From Nocardioides palaemonis (GTDB lineage Bacteria; Actinomycetota; Actinomycetes; Propionibacteriales; Nocardioidaceae): a stretch of 64,000 nucleotides of DNA. How positions within the stretch are numbered: position 1 is the first letter of the stretch; every line of letters begins with the position of its first letter. This document shows positions 26,268 to 34,625 of this stretch, piece after piece. The notes under the pieces are model-generated. The model made no database searches, had not been told where the DNA came from, and was given only the letters and a program-made list of their open reading frames with translations. The position numbers and the translations under genes were made by a program. The stretch spans positions 434,001-498,000 of the forward strand of contig NZ_JAGVQR010000004.1 in the NCBI RefSeq assembly GCF_018275325.1, read 5' to 3'.

Positions 26268-26897
26268 ATGGACGACCCGGTCGCGCACTACGAGGCCCTG
26301 CTGGACGAGACGGCCGCCACCTTCCACGGCGACGGCGGGACCGTGCTGGTCGCGGCGGGTGCCACGGTCGCCGAGGTGGTGGACGCGCTCGGCGGCGTGA
26401 GCGTCGAGGACGTCCCGGCCGACGAGCTCGACCCGGAGGCCTTCACCTGGAGCGCGTACCTGCTGACCGCGATCGACGGCGGCGTGCTCGCGGTCGAGGA
26501 CACCGGCTACGCCGACCCGCCGACCGCGGTGCTGGTCGCGCTGTCCCGCGGCGGTCGTGCGGCCGCCGTGGTGCGCGACAACATCCAGGCCCACCAGCGC
26601 TTCGGGTGCGCCCGCGACGGCGTGCTGCTCTTCGACGAGCACGAGTACGTCTACCTCGACGACCGATCTCGCGTCCCCGCCGAGCTGCGCGAGCTCTTCG
26701 ACCGCGCCTGGGTCGACCTCGACGACGACGCGGCGGTCGACGACGGGGCCGAGGACGGAACGGCCGTGGGCCTGGCGATGGCGGAGGTCGTCACCGGGCT
26801 GCACCTGATCGCCGACGACACGCGCCGGCTCGCCTCCGACGACGCCACCGTCGTCCTCGTCCGCGTCCTGCAGTACGCCGACGAGCTCGAGGGCTGA
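26268..26897 (+). CDS. Hypothetical protein, DUF6461-like
   Basis: A 209-residue acidic protein. The core AIDGGVLAVEDTGYADPP, then RGGRAAAVVRDNIQAHQRFG and VLLFDEHEYVYLDD, follows the layout of DUF6461 proteins common in Streptomyces and relatives (a strand-rich GWT-x-FEDN segment followed by an N-x-x-x-RF segment). ATG 26268 is supported by TAGGCT at 26255-26260. A longer upstream reading covers repeat DNA and is rejected. Function unknown; the family match is tentative. Confidence 0.6.
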   Translation: MDDPVAHYEALLDETAATFHGDGGTVLVAAGATVAEVVDALGGVSVEDVPADELDPEAFTWSAYLLTAIDGGVLAVEDTGYADPPTAVLVALSRGGRAAAVVRDNIQAHQRFGCARDGVLLFDEHEYVYLDDRSRVPAELRELFDRAWVDLDDDAAVDDGAEDGTAVGLAMAEVVTGLHLIADDTRRLASDDATVVLVRVLQYADELEG

Positions 26898-26916
26898 CCC
26901 GCCGCCACGTTCGCTG

Positions 26917-27082
26917 GGCGAGGAGGTCGCGCCACCCCGGTGGTCGAGGAGGTCGCGCAACCCCGGTGGTCGAGGAGGTCGCGCAGCGACCGTCACGAGA
27001 CCCGGCTCGGTCGAGGCCCGGCACGGTTCGAGACCCGCCCACCCCCGGTGGTCGAGGAGGGACGAAGTCCCGTCACGAGACC
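26917..27082. repeat. Array of REP-like repeats upstream of the 13E12 HNH gene
   Basis: Several units of TGGTCGAGGAGG are packed here: partial ones from 26917 and 26941, a full 36-base unit at 26967-27002 (hairpin GTCGC-GCA-GCGAC) and a full 34-base unit at 27049-27082 (hairpin GGGAC-GAA-GTCCC). Units end in CGTCACGAGACC. The 34-base unit reappears inverted inside the end of the HNH gene. Confidence 0.8.
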
Positions 27083-27164
27083 CGCCCACCCCGGTCGCCG
27101 GGCTGTCCACAGATCCCCGTCCGATGGTGGTCGGGTGTCGGTGCCCGCCGATACACTCGAACAC

Positions 27165-28829
27165 ATGAGCGAGACGCTGGCAGGACCCGAGGAAGAGGTC
27201 GCACACGACGACCTGGCCGACCTCGACGCCTCGACGCTGCTCGCCTCGATCCGCGACTCCCGCCGCCACGAGCACGCCGAAGCCGCTCGACAGCTCGCCC
27301 TCGCCGCCCGCTGGGCCGACCTCCACCCACCCGAGTCGATCCACCACGCCGCCACCTTCACCAGCCGCGGCGCCGGCACCGAGCAGACCGAGCCCATCGC
27401 CGGCGACGGCTGCCCCCTCGTCGCCGAGTTCTGCATCCCCGAGCTCGGCGCCGTCCTCGGCATCTCCACCACCGCCGCGAAACGGCTCATCGGACACGCC
27501 CTCGAGCTGCGCCACCGCCTCCCCCGCCTCTGGGCCCTCGTCCACGCCGGGCACGTCCCCGCCTGGCGCGCCCGGCTCGTCGCCGAGACCACCATCCACG
27601 CCGTCCCCACCCTCACCCGCGACGCCGCCGGGTGGGTCGACGCCCAGGTCGCGGCCGTCGCCGGGAAGGTCGGCACCGCCCAGCTCGACCGCCTCGTCGC
27701 CGAAGCCATCAAGCGTCACGACCTCGACCCGGCGTCTCGACCCGACACCGCCCACGGCGAGGACGACGCCGACTTCGCCGCCGACCGCCACCTCGCCACC
27801 GACGCCCGCCACGCCACCATCGACTCCCGCCACCTCCACTACGACGGCCTCATGCGCATGGAGGCGATGCTCGACCTCGCCGACGCCCTCGACCTCGACC
27901 AGGCCCTCGCCCACCGCGCCGAGGTGTTCAAGGCCCTCGGCTCCACCGCACCCCTCGACGCCCGACGCGCCGCCGCGCTCGGCGACCTCGCCCGCACCCA
28001 GACCTCCCTCGACCTCCACCACCAGAGCCAGACCACCAGCCAGCCCGAGCAGCCCGAGCAGCCCGAGCAGCCCGAGCCCACCAAGCCATCCGAGCCCACT
28101 GAGCCGACTGAGCCCAACGGACCGACCGGACCTACCGGACCGTCCGCGCCGACCGCCGCCGCCGGCGACACCCTCCCCGCGGCCCGCGAGGTCGTCCTGC
28201 ACGTCCACCTCGACGCCCACCTGCTCACCGACGACACCGGTCAGGTCGTCGAGACCGTGTTCGGCCCCACCGCGAGGCTCGAGAAGGGTCAGCGCCTCGC
28301 GCTGCTCGACCAGGTCCAGACCTGGTGCGCCACCTCGCGCACCAAGGTCACCATCCGTCCCGTCATCGACCTCAACGCCGAGCTCACCGGCCCCGGCTAC
28401 CCCGTCCCCGACCGGATCCGCGAACAGGTCGTCCTCCGCGACCGCACCTGCGTCTTCCCTTGGTGCACCCGCCCCGCCCGGGCCTGCGACATCGACCACG
28501 TGATCCCGTACGACCACGACGCCGCAGCCGACGGGGATGCCGACGGCAGGCCACAACCCGGACCGACAGCCACCTCCAACCTCGCCGCCCTCTGCCGGTC
28601 ACACCACCGCCTCAAGACCCACACCCCCTGGCGCTATGAGCACCTGCGCCCCGGCGTCTTCGAGTGGACCAGCCCCCACGGCCACCACTACCTCCGCGAC
28701 CACCACGGCACCACCGCCCTCGACCCACCCGCGGTGACGATCGGGCCACCAGGTCTCGTGACGGGACTCCGTCCCTCCTCGACCAACGAGCCCGACGAGC
28801 ACGACGAGACCAGCGACAGCCGACCATGA
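27165..28829 (+). CDS. 13E12-family HNH endonuclease-like protein (DUF222-HNH)
   Basis: A 554-residue member of the 13E12 family, which is repeated many times in Nocardioides and mycobacteria. The N-terminal DUF222 region (about 30-260) includes AAKRLIGHALELRHRLPRLW and GHVPAWRARLVAETT. Then follow a Pro-Glu/Thr repeat spacer (about 287-325) and a C-terminal HNH with C429 and C434, the IDHV segment near 444, and CRSHH near 476. The last 30 residues are partly encoded by a repeat unit (GLVTGLRPSSTN). Start ATG 27165 follows TACACT at 27152-27157. Family members are suspected mobile or repeat-linked nucleases; activity is unproven. Confidence 0.85.
   Translation: MSETLAGPEEEVAHDDLADLDASTLLASIRDSRRHEHAEAARQLALAARWADLHPPESIHHAATFTSRGAGTEQTEPIAGDGCPLVAEFCIPELGAVLGISTTAAKRLIGHALELRHRLPRLWALVHAGHVPAWRARLVAETTIHAVPTLTRDAAGWVDAQVAAVAGKVGTAQLDRLVAEAIKRHDLDPASRPDTAHGEDDADFAADRHLATDARHATIDSRHLHYDGLMRMEAMLDLADALDLDQALAHRAEVFKALGSTAPLDARRAAALGDLARTQTSLDLHHQSQTTSQPEQPEQPEQPEPTKPSEPTEPTEPNGPTGPTGPSAPTAAAGDTLPAAREVVLHVHLDAHLLTDDTGQVVETVFGPTARLEKGQRLALLDQVQTWCATSRTKVTIRPVIDLNAELTGPGYPVPDRIREQVVLRDRTCVFPWCTRPARACDIDHVIPYDHDAAADGDADGRPQPGPTATSNLAALCRSHHRLKTHTPWRYEHLRPGVFEWTSPHGHHYLRDHHGTTALDPPAVTIGPPGLVTGLRPSSTNEPDEHDETSDSRP
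28752..28785. repeat. Inverted repeat unit inside the 3' end of the HNH gene
   Basis: This 34-base stretch is the reverse complement of 27049-27082 with a single mismatch (GGAGTCC against GAAGTCC in the hairpin loop). Together the two units frame almost the whole HNH gene, about 1.7 kb apart. Confidence 0.85.
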
Positions 28830-28955
28830 CCCCGCCCCACACCCCGCCACCCACCCGGTGACGGGGCCACAGGCACGTTCGGAGGTTTCGCCCCCGGCTC
28901 CGGCGGTAGGAGACGGGAGCCGCCGACGTGAGCGGGCCGGACATCGAGGGGACCA

Positions 28956-29612
28956 GTGCGGACCGACTACCACGCCTTCGTCGACGGGGACGCCGGCCGC
29001 TGCGGCGCCATCCTTCGCCACGTCGAGCCTCGCCGCCTCCGGACACGCACCGTGTTCCGGATGGGCGACGACGCACCGCTCTACCTCGTCGACCACGTCG
29101 TGGAGCACGACGGGGATCCCCGCCGGTGGAGCGGCTTCACCTACGACTGCCCAGCGACCGGCATCCGGCACGTCGGCACCCGCGAGGCGAGCGGCACGGT
29201 GCACGTCGACGGCAGGCCGGCCCCTGGCCTGTCAGGTGCCGTCGGCGGCTACGGCGAGCACCTGCTGGTGGCACAGCTGCTGCGCGACGGCGAGAAGACG
29301 ACCTCGTGGCTCCAGCTCGACGAGAGCGAGCCCGAGGCAGCACCGCAACGAGCCGAGCTGCACCGCGAGGGTGTCGAGACCACCACCCTGCTCGACGGGG
29401 CAACGGTGCAGGCAGAGCGCGTCCGGCTGAGCCTGGACGGCGCCGCGGCCAACACCCACTGGATCGTCGACGGGGTGATCGTGAAGTCCGACTGGTGCGG
29501 GGCGCAGTCGTTCCTGGTCGACGACACCGGCGTCCTCCGCGCCGGACTCGATCACGAGGTGGTCGAGCAGATCGAGGACTTCGCCGCTCTTCAGAAGGAT
29601 CAACCGGTCTAG
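28956..29612 (+). CDS. Hypothetical protein (218 aa)
   Basis: Soluble beta-rich protein starting at GTG behind GAGGGG. It contains FRMGDDAPLYLVDHVVEHDG near the start and THWIVDGVIVKSDWCGAQSF near the end, resembling lipocalin- or putative glycolipid-binding-like barrels of actinobacteria, but no family is certain. Its TAG stop forms part of the -10 of the next gene. Lies downstream of the HNH gene with no clear functional link. Confidence 0.55.
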   Translation: MRTDYHAFVDGDAGRCGAILRHVEPRRLRTRTVFRMGDDAPLYLVDHVVEHDGDPRRWSGFTYDCPATGIRHVGTREASGTVHVDGRPAPGLSGAVGGYGEHLLVAQLLRDGEKTTSWLQLDESEPEAAPQRAELHREGVETTTLLDGATVQAERVRLSLDGAAANTHWIVDGVIVKSDWCGAQSFLVDDTGVLRAGLDHEVVEQIEDFAALQKDQPV

Positions 29613-29621
29613 GCTCGACCC

Positions 29622-30035
29622 GTGGACGACGTGCTCGCAGACGCCCTCGCACCAGTGCTGCGCGACCTGGCTCGCGCCGGCATCGCGGCGCCCCGCTTCG
29701 AGGACTCGGACTGGGGAGGCGACGACCAGCCGGCCGCGATGATGTGGGACGCGGGCGGGAGCGGCGCCGGGGTGTCGGTGCTGCGTTCCGCCGCGATCGA
29801 GGAAAGCATCGCCTGGGCGGCGGAACAGGTCCAGGACTGGGCGATCGAGAACCAGCTCTGGGGCACGGCGCCGACGAACTGGCCTCCGTGTCCGGGGCAC
29901 CCGGACGCACACCCGCTGCAGCCCCGCGCGACCCCGGACGGTGCCGTGTGGACGTGCCCGAAGGACCGGGTCGTAGTAGCACCCGTCGGCGACCTGCCGC
30001 CGGCATGTCCTCGCACGACGGACAGGGAGGCGTGA
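29622..30035 (+). CDS. Hypothetical protein (137 aa) with cysteine pair
   Basis: Start GTG 29622 lies six bases after TAGGCT (29610-29615). The N-terminal 85 residues are helical and acidic (ALAPVLRDLARAGIAAPRF; WAAEQVQDWAIENQLWG). They lead into WPPCPGHPDAHPLQPR and VWTCPKDRVVV, a C-x-x-H and C motif pair reminiscent of a small metal site. Overlaps the next start by one base (TGATG). Function unknown. Confidence 0.55.
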   Translation: MDDVLADALAPVLRDLARAGIAAPRFEDSDWGGDDQPAAMMWDAGGSGAGVSVLRSAAIEESIAWAAEQVQDWAIENQLWGTAPTNWPPCPGHPDAHPLQPRATPDGAVWTCPKDRVVVAPVGDLPPACPRTTDREA

Positions 30036-30544
30036 TGGGGCTGACGACGGTCGATGGGGCGACGGAAGCGGACGGCGCCGAGGTGTGGTCGGTCTACGAC
30101 CCGGTCTTCGGCGACCAGCCGGACGAGGCGACCTGGCGCGAAGTCGTGTGGGAGCGCCACACCGCACGCGATGGTTTCCGGCTGGTCCGGGCGTACGAGG
30201 CGGGGCGGGCCGTCGGGTTCGCCTACGGCTACACCGGTCGCGCCGGTCAGTGGTGGACCGACCACGTCCGCGGGACGCTCGCGCCGGACGTGGCGGACAC
30301 CTGGCTGGACGGGCACTTCGAGGTGGTCAGCATCGGCGTGCTGCCCGGCTCGCGGGGCCTCGGCACCGGCCGCGCCCTGCTGCGCGCCCTGCTCGTGGGC
30401 CTCCCCCACGACCGGCTGCTGCTGATGACAACAGCCGATCCGGACGACCCCGCGCGTCGGCTCTACGCCGGGGAGGGCTGGGACGTGCTCGGGCCGGGCA
30501 CCGGCGACGCGACGGTCGTCATGGGCCGACGCGGGAGCGCCTGA
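30035..30544 (+). CDS. GNAT family N-acetyltransferase
   Basis: A 169-residue acetyl-CoA-dependent transferase. Motif A reads VLPGSRGLGTGRALLRALL, with the R-x-x-G-x-G acetyl-CoA loop, and the C-terminal TTADPDDPARRLYAGEGWDVLG is the usual motif B. Start ATG 30035 has GGGAGG upstream and overlaps the previous stop. Substrate cannot be predicted. Convergent with the polyprenyl synthase gene, with only nine bases between. Confidence 0.85.
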   Translation: MGLTTVDGATEADGAEVWSVYDPVFGDQPDEATWREVVWERHTARDGFRLVRAYEAGRAVGFAYGYTGRAGQWWTDHVRGTLAPDVADTWLDGHFEVVSIGVLPGSRGLGTGRALLRALLVGLPHDRLLLMTTADPDDPARRLYAGEGWDVLGPGTGDATVVMGRRGSA

Positions 30545-30553
30545 GCGCGAACG

Positions 30554-31552
30554 TCAGGCCGAGCGGGTGGCCACGACGTCGGCGAACGACTCCAGCGCGG
30601 TGCGGACCGGGCCGGGGTCGAGGACCTCGAGCAGCTTCTTGGCCTGAGCGGCCTGGCCGAGGACGTGCTCGCGCGCGCGGTCCATCGCGGGGTGCGCGCG
30701 CAGCAGCGACAGCGCCTCGGCGTGCTCGTCGTCGTCGGTGAGCGGACGGCCGAGGAGCTCGAGGAGGCGGGTGTCGGCCGGGTCCGTGGAGGCCTGCGCC
30801 ATCAGGACCGGGAGCGTGGGGACGCCCTCGCGCAGGTCGGTGCCGGGCGTCTTGCCGGACGTCTCCGACTCCGAGGCGATGTCGAGGATGTCGTCGGAGA
30901 GCTGGAAGGCCGAGCCCACGATCTCGCCGTAGGCGGCCAGCGCCTCCACGACCTCGGGCCGGGCACCGCCGAACATCGCGCCGTAGCGCGCCGAGGTGGC
31001 GATCAGCGACCCCGTCTTGCCGGCGACGACGTCGAGGTAGTGCTCCAGCGGATCCTCGCCCGGGCCGGGCTTGACCGTCTCCTGGATCTGGCCCTCGACC
31101 AGCCGGGTGAAGGTCTGCGCCTGGATCCGCACCGCGTCGGGCCCCAGGTCGGCGGTGAGCTCGGACGAGCGGCCGAAGAGGAAGTCACCGGTGAGGATCG
31201 CGACGAGGTTGTCCCAGCGCGCGTTGGCCGTGTCGGCGCCGCGACGCAGGTCGGCCTCGTCCATCACGTCGTCGTGGTAGAGCGACGCCACGTGGGTCAG
31301 CTCCACGACGCACGCGGCCGTGTGCACCTCCTCGGCCTCCGGGTGCGGGCCGGTCTCCGCGGCGAGCAGCACCAGCAGCGGCCGGAACCGCTTGCCGCCG
31401 GCCATCATGAGGTGGGTGGCCGCCTCGGTGACGTAGGGCGTGCGTCCCTGGCAGTGCCCGGCGAGCAGCTCGTCGATGCGGGCGAGCCGGTCGACGAGCC
31501 GCTGCTCGAGAGCGGCGTCGACGACGGGGAGAGCGAGGGGCGAGTCGGTCAC
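30554..31552 (-). CDS. Polyprenyl diphosphate synthase (probably menaquinone side chain)
   Basis: Condenses isopentenyl units into the long all-trans chain of menaquinone. The 332-residue protein has GGKRFRPLLVLL, the first aspartate-rich motif YHDDVMDEADLRR and the second FQLSDDILDI, typical of heptaprenyl/octaprenyl synthases. Start GTG 31552 overlaps the nuoN stop by four bases, so it is the last gene of the complex I operon. This links quinone supply with the main quinone-reducing enzyme. Chain length cannot be read from the sequence by eye. Confidence 0.88.
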   Translation of the reverse strand: MTDSPLALPVVDAALEQRLVDRLARIDELLAGHCQGRTPYVTEAATHLMMAGGKRFRPLLVLLAAETGPHPEAEEVHTAACVVELTHVASLYHDDVMDEADLRRGADTANARWDNLVAILTGDFLFGRSSELTADLGPDAVRIQAQTFTRLVEGQIQETVKPGPGEDPLEHYLDVVAGKTGSLIATSARYGAMFGGARPEVVEALAAYGEIVGSAFQLSDDILDIASESETSGKTPGTDLREGVPTLPVLMAQASTDPADTRLLELLGRPLTDDDEHAEALSLLRAHPAMDRAREHVLGQAAQAKKLLEVLDPGPVRTALESFADVVATRSA

Positions 31553-33141
31553 CTGATGAATTCTCCCGCAACCGCGGCCAGGTCGAGCACCGGGCCCGGC
31601 AGGATGCCCAGCACGAGGGTCACCGCGGCGCCGACGGCGATCGTCGTGGCGGTGAGGACCGACGGGTACGCGACGCTCGGGCCGTCGCCGACCGGCTCGT
31701 CGAAGTACATGACCTTGATGACCCGGACGTAGAGGAACACCGCGATGATGCTCGCCAGGATCGCGGCCACCACGACCGGCCACGCGCCCGCCGCGAGCGC
31801 CACGGAGAAGACCGCGAGCTTGCCCACGAAGCCGGCCGTCAGTGGGATGCCGGCCAGCGCCAGCAGGAAGAACGCGAAGACCGCCGCAACGACCGGCGAC
31901 TCCTTGCCGAGGCCGGCCCAGCGGTCGAGGGCCGTCGTCTCGCCGCCGCCGTCGCGGACCAGGCCGACGACCGCGAACGCGCCGATGGTCGCGAAGCCGT
32001 AGGTCGCGAGGTAGAACAGCACGGCCTGCAGCGAGGTGATCTCGCCGTCGGCGAGCTGCGCCGAGCCCTGCAGGCCGACCACGCCGACGAGCAGGAAGCC
32101 GGTGTGCGCCACCGAGGAGTAGGCCAGCAGCCGCTTGATGTCGCTCTGCGTGGTGGCGAGCACCGCGCCGACGAACATCGAGAGGATCGCGATGATCCAC
32201 ATCATCGGCTGCCACGACCACCGGTCGGCGCCGAGCGCGACGTAGAACAGGCGCAGCAGCGCGCCGAACGCCGCGACCTTGGTGCCGGCCGCCATGAACG
32301 CCACCACCGGGGTGGGCGCGCCCTGGTAGACGTCGGGCGTCCAGGCCTGGAACGGGGCGGCACCGACCTTGAAGAGCAGGCCGACGGAGAGCAGGCCGGT
32401 GCCGATCAGCAGCAGGGTCGAGCTGCCGACGTCGTTGCGCACGGCCTCGTTGATCGCGCTGAAGTCCAGCGAGCCGGCGTAGCCGTAGATCAGCGCGGCG
32501 CCGTAGAGGAAGAACCCGGAGGAGAACGCGCCGAGCATGAAGTACTTGAGCGCCGCCTCCTGGCTCAGCAGGCGGCGACGGCGCGCCAGGCCGCTGAGCA
32601 GGTAGAGCGGCAGGCTGAGGACCTCGAGCCCGACGAACATCGTGAGCAGGTCGTTGGCGGCCGGGAACAGCATCATCCCGAAGACCGCGAACAGCAGCAG
32701 CGGGTAGACCTCGGTGTGCTCGCGCTGGGCCGCGATGGCCGCGGTCTCCGCGTCGGTGCCGGGGACCGTCGCGGCCTGGCCGGCGAAGGCCGACGCACCG
32801 CCGTCGAGGTAACGCTCCGCGAAGAGCAGCACGCCACCGATGGCGAGCGCGAGGACGAGGCCCCAGATGAAGAGGCTCGGCCCGTCGACGGCGATCGTGC
32901 CGCCGACGGCGAGGATGCCGCGTGCGGCGCCGTCCTCGTAGGACTTCACGTCGCCGGCGACCAGCACCACGCCCACGAGCGCGGTGACCAGGGCGACCAG
33001 GGACAGCCCGACCTGGGCGGGGTAGCGGGCCGCACGCGGCGCGAACGCCTCGACCACCACGCCGAGGCACGCGGCGCCGAAGACGACCAGCAGGGGCCAG
33101 AGCTCGAAGTACTCGACACTGGGCTTCACGAACTCGGTCAC
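31549..33141 (-). CDS. nuoN: NADH-quinone oxidoreductase subunit N
   Basis: A 530-residue antiporter-like membrane subunit of complex I with about 14 spans. Family features include GLEVLSLPLYLLSGLARRR, the proton-channel helix region with EAALKYFMLGAF, and IKRLLAYSSVAHTGF. GTG start overlaps the nuoM stop. Confidence 0.95.
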   Translation of the reverse strand: MTEFVKPSVEYFELWPLLVVFGAACLGVVVEAFAPRAARYPAQVGLSLVALVTALVGVVLVAGDVKSYEDGAARGILAVGGTIAVDGPSLFIWGLVLALAIGGVLLFAERYLDGGASAFAGQAATVPGTDAETAAIAAQREHTEVYPLLLFAVFGMMLFPAANDLLTMFVGLEVLSLPLYLLSGLARRRRLLSQEAALKYFMLGAFSSGFFLYGAALIYGYAGSLDFSAINEAVRNDVGSSTLLLIGTGLLSVGLLFKVGAAPFQAWTPDVYQGAPTPVVAFMAAGTKVAAFGALLRLFYVALGADRWSWQPMMWIIAILSMFVGAVLATTQSDIKRLLAYSSVAHTGFLLVGVVGLQGSAQLADGEITSLQAVLFYLATYGFATIGAFAVVGLVRDGGGETTALDRWAGLGKESPVVAAVFAFFLLALAGIPLTAGFVGKLAVFSVALAAGAWPVVVAAILASIIAVFLYVRVIKVMYFDEPVGDGPSVAYPSVLTATTIAVGAAVTLVLGILPGPVLDLAAVAGEFIR

Positions 33142-34625
33142 GGCTGACCACCCTCCTGGCCGAGGCCCACGCTGACGAGCGAGTCGTGGACGTAGGGATT
33201 GATGACGTCGAGCAGCGGTATCGGGTAGAAGCCGAGCAGCACGAGCGCGAGCACCAGGGGCGCCACGATGCCGACCTCACGCCGGTCGAGGTCGACGACC
33301 GGCGCCATGTCGACGCGGTCGGGCCCGGTCATCGTGCGCTGGTACATCCACAGCGCGTAGATGGCGGCGAGGACGATCGCGAGCACCGCCACCGAGCCGA
33401 CCAGCCAGTGGTGGTCGAACGCGGCGATGATCACCATCACCTCGGAGACGAACGGCGAGAGGCCGGGCAGGCCGCACGCCGCGAGTCCGGCGATGAGGAA
33501 CGCGCCCGCCAGCTTGGGCGCGTGCTTCTCGACGCCGCCCATCTCGCGGATCGAGGCCGTGCCGGTGCGGTGGATGAGGAACCCGGCCACCAGGAACATC
33601 AGCGCGGTGGCGATGCCGTGGTTGACCATGTAGAGGATCGCGCCCGCACCGCCGGTGGCGTTGAAGACGAAGATTCCGAGCACGATGAAGCCGAAGTGCG
33701 ACAGCGAGGTCAGGCCGATCAGGCGCAGCACGTCGTCCTGGCCGATCGCGATGAGCGCGCCGTAGACGATCGAGATCAGCGCCAGCACGACGACCAGCGG
33801 CGTCGCCCACTGCGACGCGTCGGGCAGCAGCCCGAGGCAGTAGCGCAGCATGCCGAAGGTGCCGATCTTGTCGAGCACGCAGACCAGCAGCACCGACGTG
33901 CTGGGCGTCGCCTTCTCGGAGGTGTCGGCCAACCAGGTGTGGAACGGGAACAGGGGCGCCTTGATCGCGAAGGCGATGAAGAAGCCGACGAACAGCCAGC
34001 GCTGCGTGGTCGGGTCGATGTCGAGCGCGGCGAGGTCGGAGATCAGGAAGCTCGGCGCACCGGCGTTCGCGGAGACGACGTAGAGACCGACGACCGACGC
34101 GAGCAGCACCAGGCCGCCGGCGAGCTGGTAGATCAGGAACTTCGTGGCGGCGCGGCCGCGGCCCTCACGACCGAAGCCACCGATGAGGAAGTACGCCGGG
34201 ATCAGCGTGGCCTCGAAGACGACGTAGAACAGCAGCACGTCGGTCGCGGTGTAGACGGCGAGCGACATCGCCTCGAGGGCCAGCACCCAGGCGAAGTACG
34301 CGCGGGCGCCGTTGTTGCCCGGCTCGTCGGACTCGCGCCACGAGGCCAGCATCACCGGCGGCACGATCGCCACGGTCAGCAGGACCATCAGCAGGCCGAG
34401 GCCGTCGACGCCGAGGGCGTAGTGCACGCCGAGCGCCTCGATCCACGTGTGGGTCTCGGTGAGCTGCATGCCGGCGCCGACGTCGTAGCGGCTCGCGACC
34501 ACGAGGCCGTAGACCAGGGAGGCGAGCGCGAAGCCCAGGCCGATGGTGCGCGCGAGCGCGTGGGGCGCGAGGGCGACCACGAGCGCGCCGACCAGCGGCA
34601 GCAGGACCAGAACTGTGAGCATCAT
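33138..34625 (-). CDS. nuoM: NADH-quinone oxidoreductase subunit M
   Basis: A 495-residue antiporter-like subunit, about 14 spans. The conserved [33 protein letters not shown] and [15 protein letters not shown] segments are present. The glutamate of [11 protein letters not shown] corresponds to the proton-pumping Glu of transmembrane helix 5. ATG 34625 overlaps the nuoL stop (ATGATG). Confidence 0.95.
   Translation of the reverse strand: MMLTVLVLLPLVGALVVALAPHALARTIGLGFALASLVYGLVVASRYDVGAGMQLTETHTWIEALGVHYALGVDGLGLLMVLLTVAIVPPVMLASWRESDEPGNNGARAYFAWVLALEAMSLAVYTATDVLLFYVVFEATLIPAYFLIGGFGREGRGRAATKFLIYQLAGGLVLLASVVGLYVVSANAGAPSFLISDLAALDIDPTTQRWLFVGFFIAFAIKAPLFPFHTWLADTSEKATPSTSVLLVCVLDKIGTFGMLRYCLGLLPDASQWATPLVVVLALISIVYGALIAIGQDDVLRLIGLTSLSHFGFIVLGIFVFNATGGAGAILYMVNHGIATALMFLVAGFLIHRTGTASIREMGGVEKHAPKLAGAFLIAGLAACGLPGLSPFVSEVMVIIAAFDHHWLVGSVAVLAIVLAAIYALWMYQRTMTGPDRVDMAPVVDLDRREVGIVAPLVLALVLLGFYPIPLLDVINPYVHDSLVSVGLGQEGGQP

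Noticed and set aside
26917..27082. CRISPR array
   Set aside because: Units are of unequal spacing, contain internal palindromes and have no unique spacers of constant length; no cas genes nearby.
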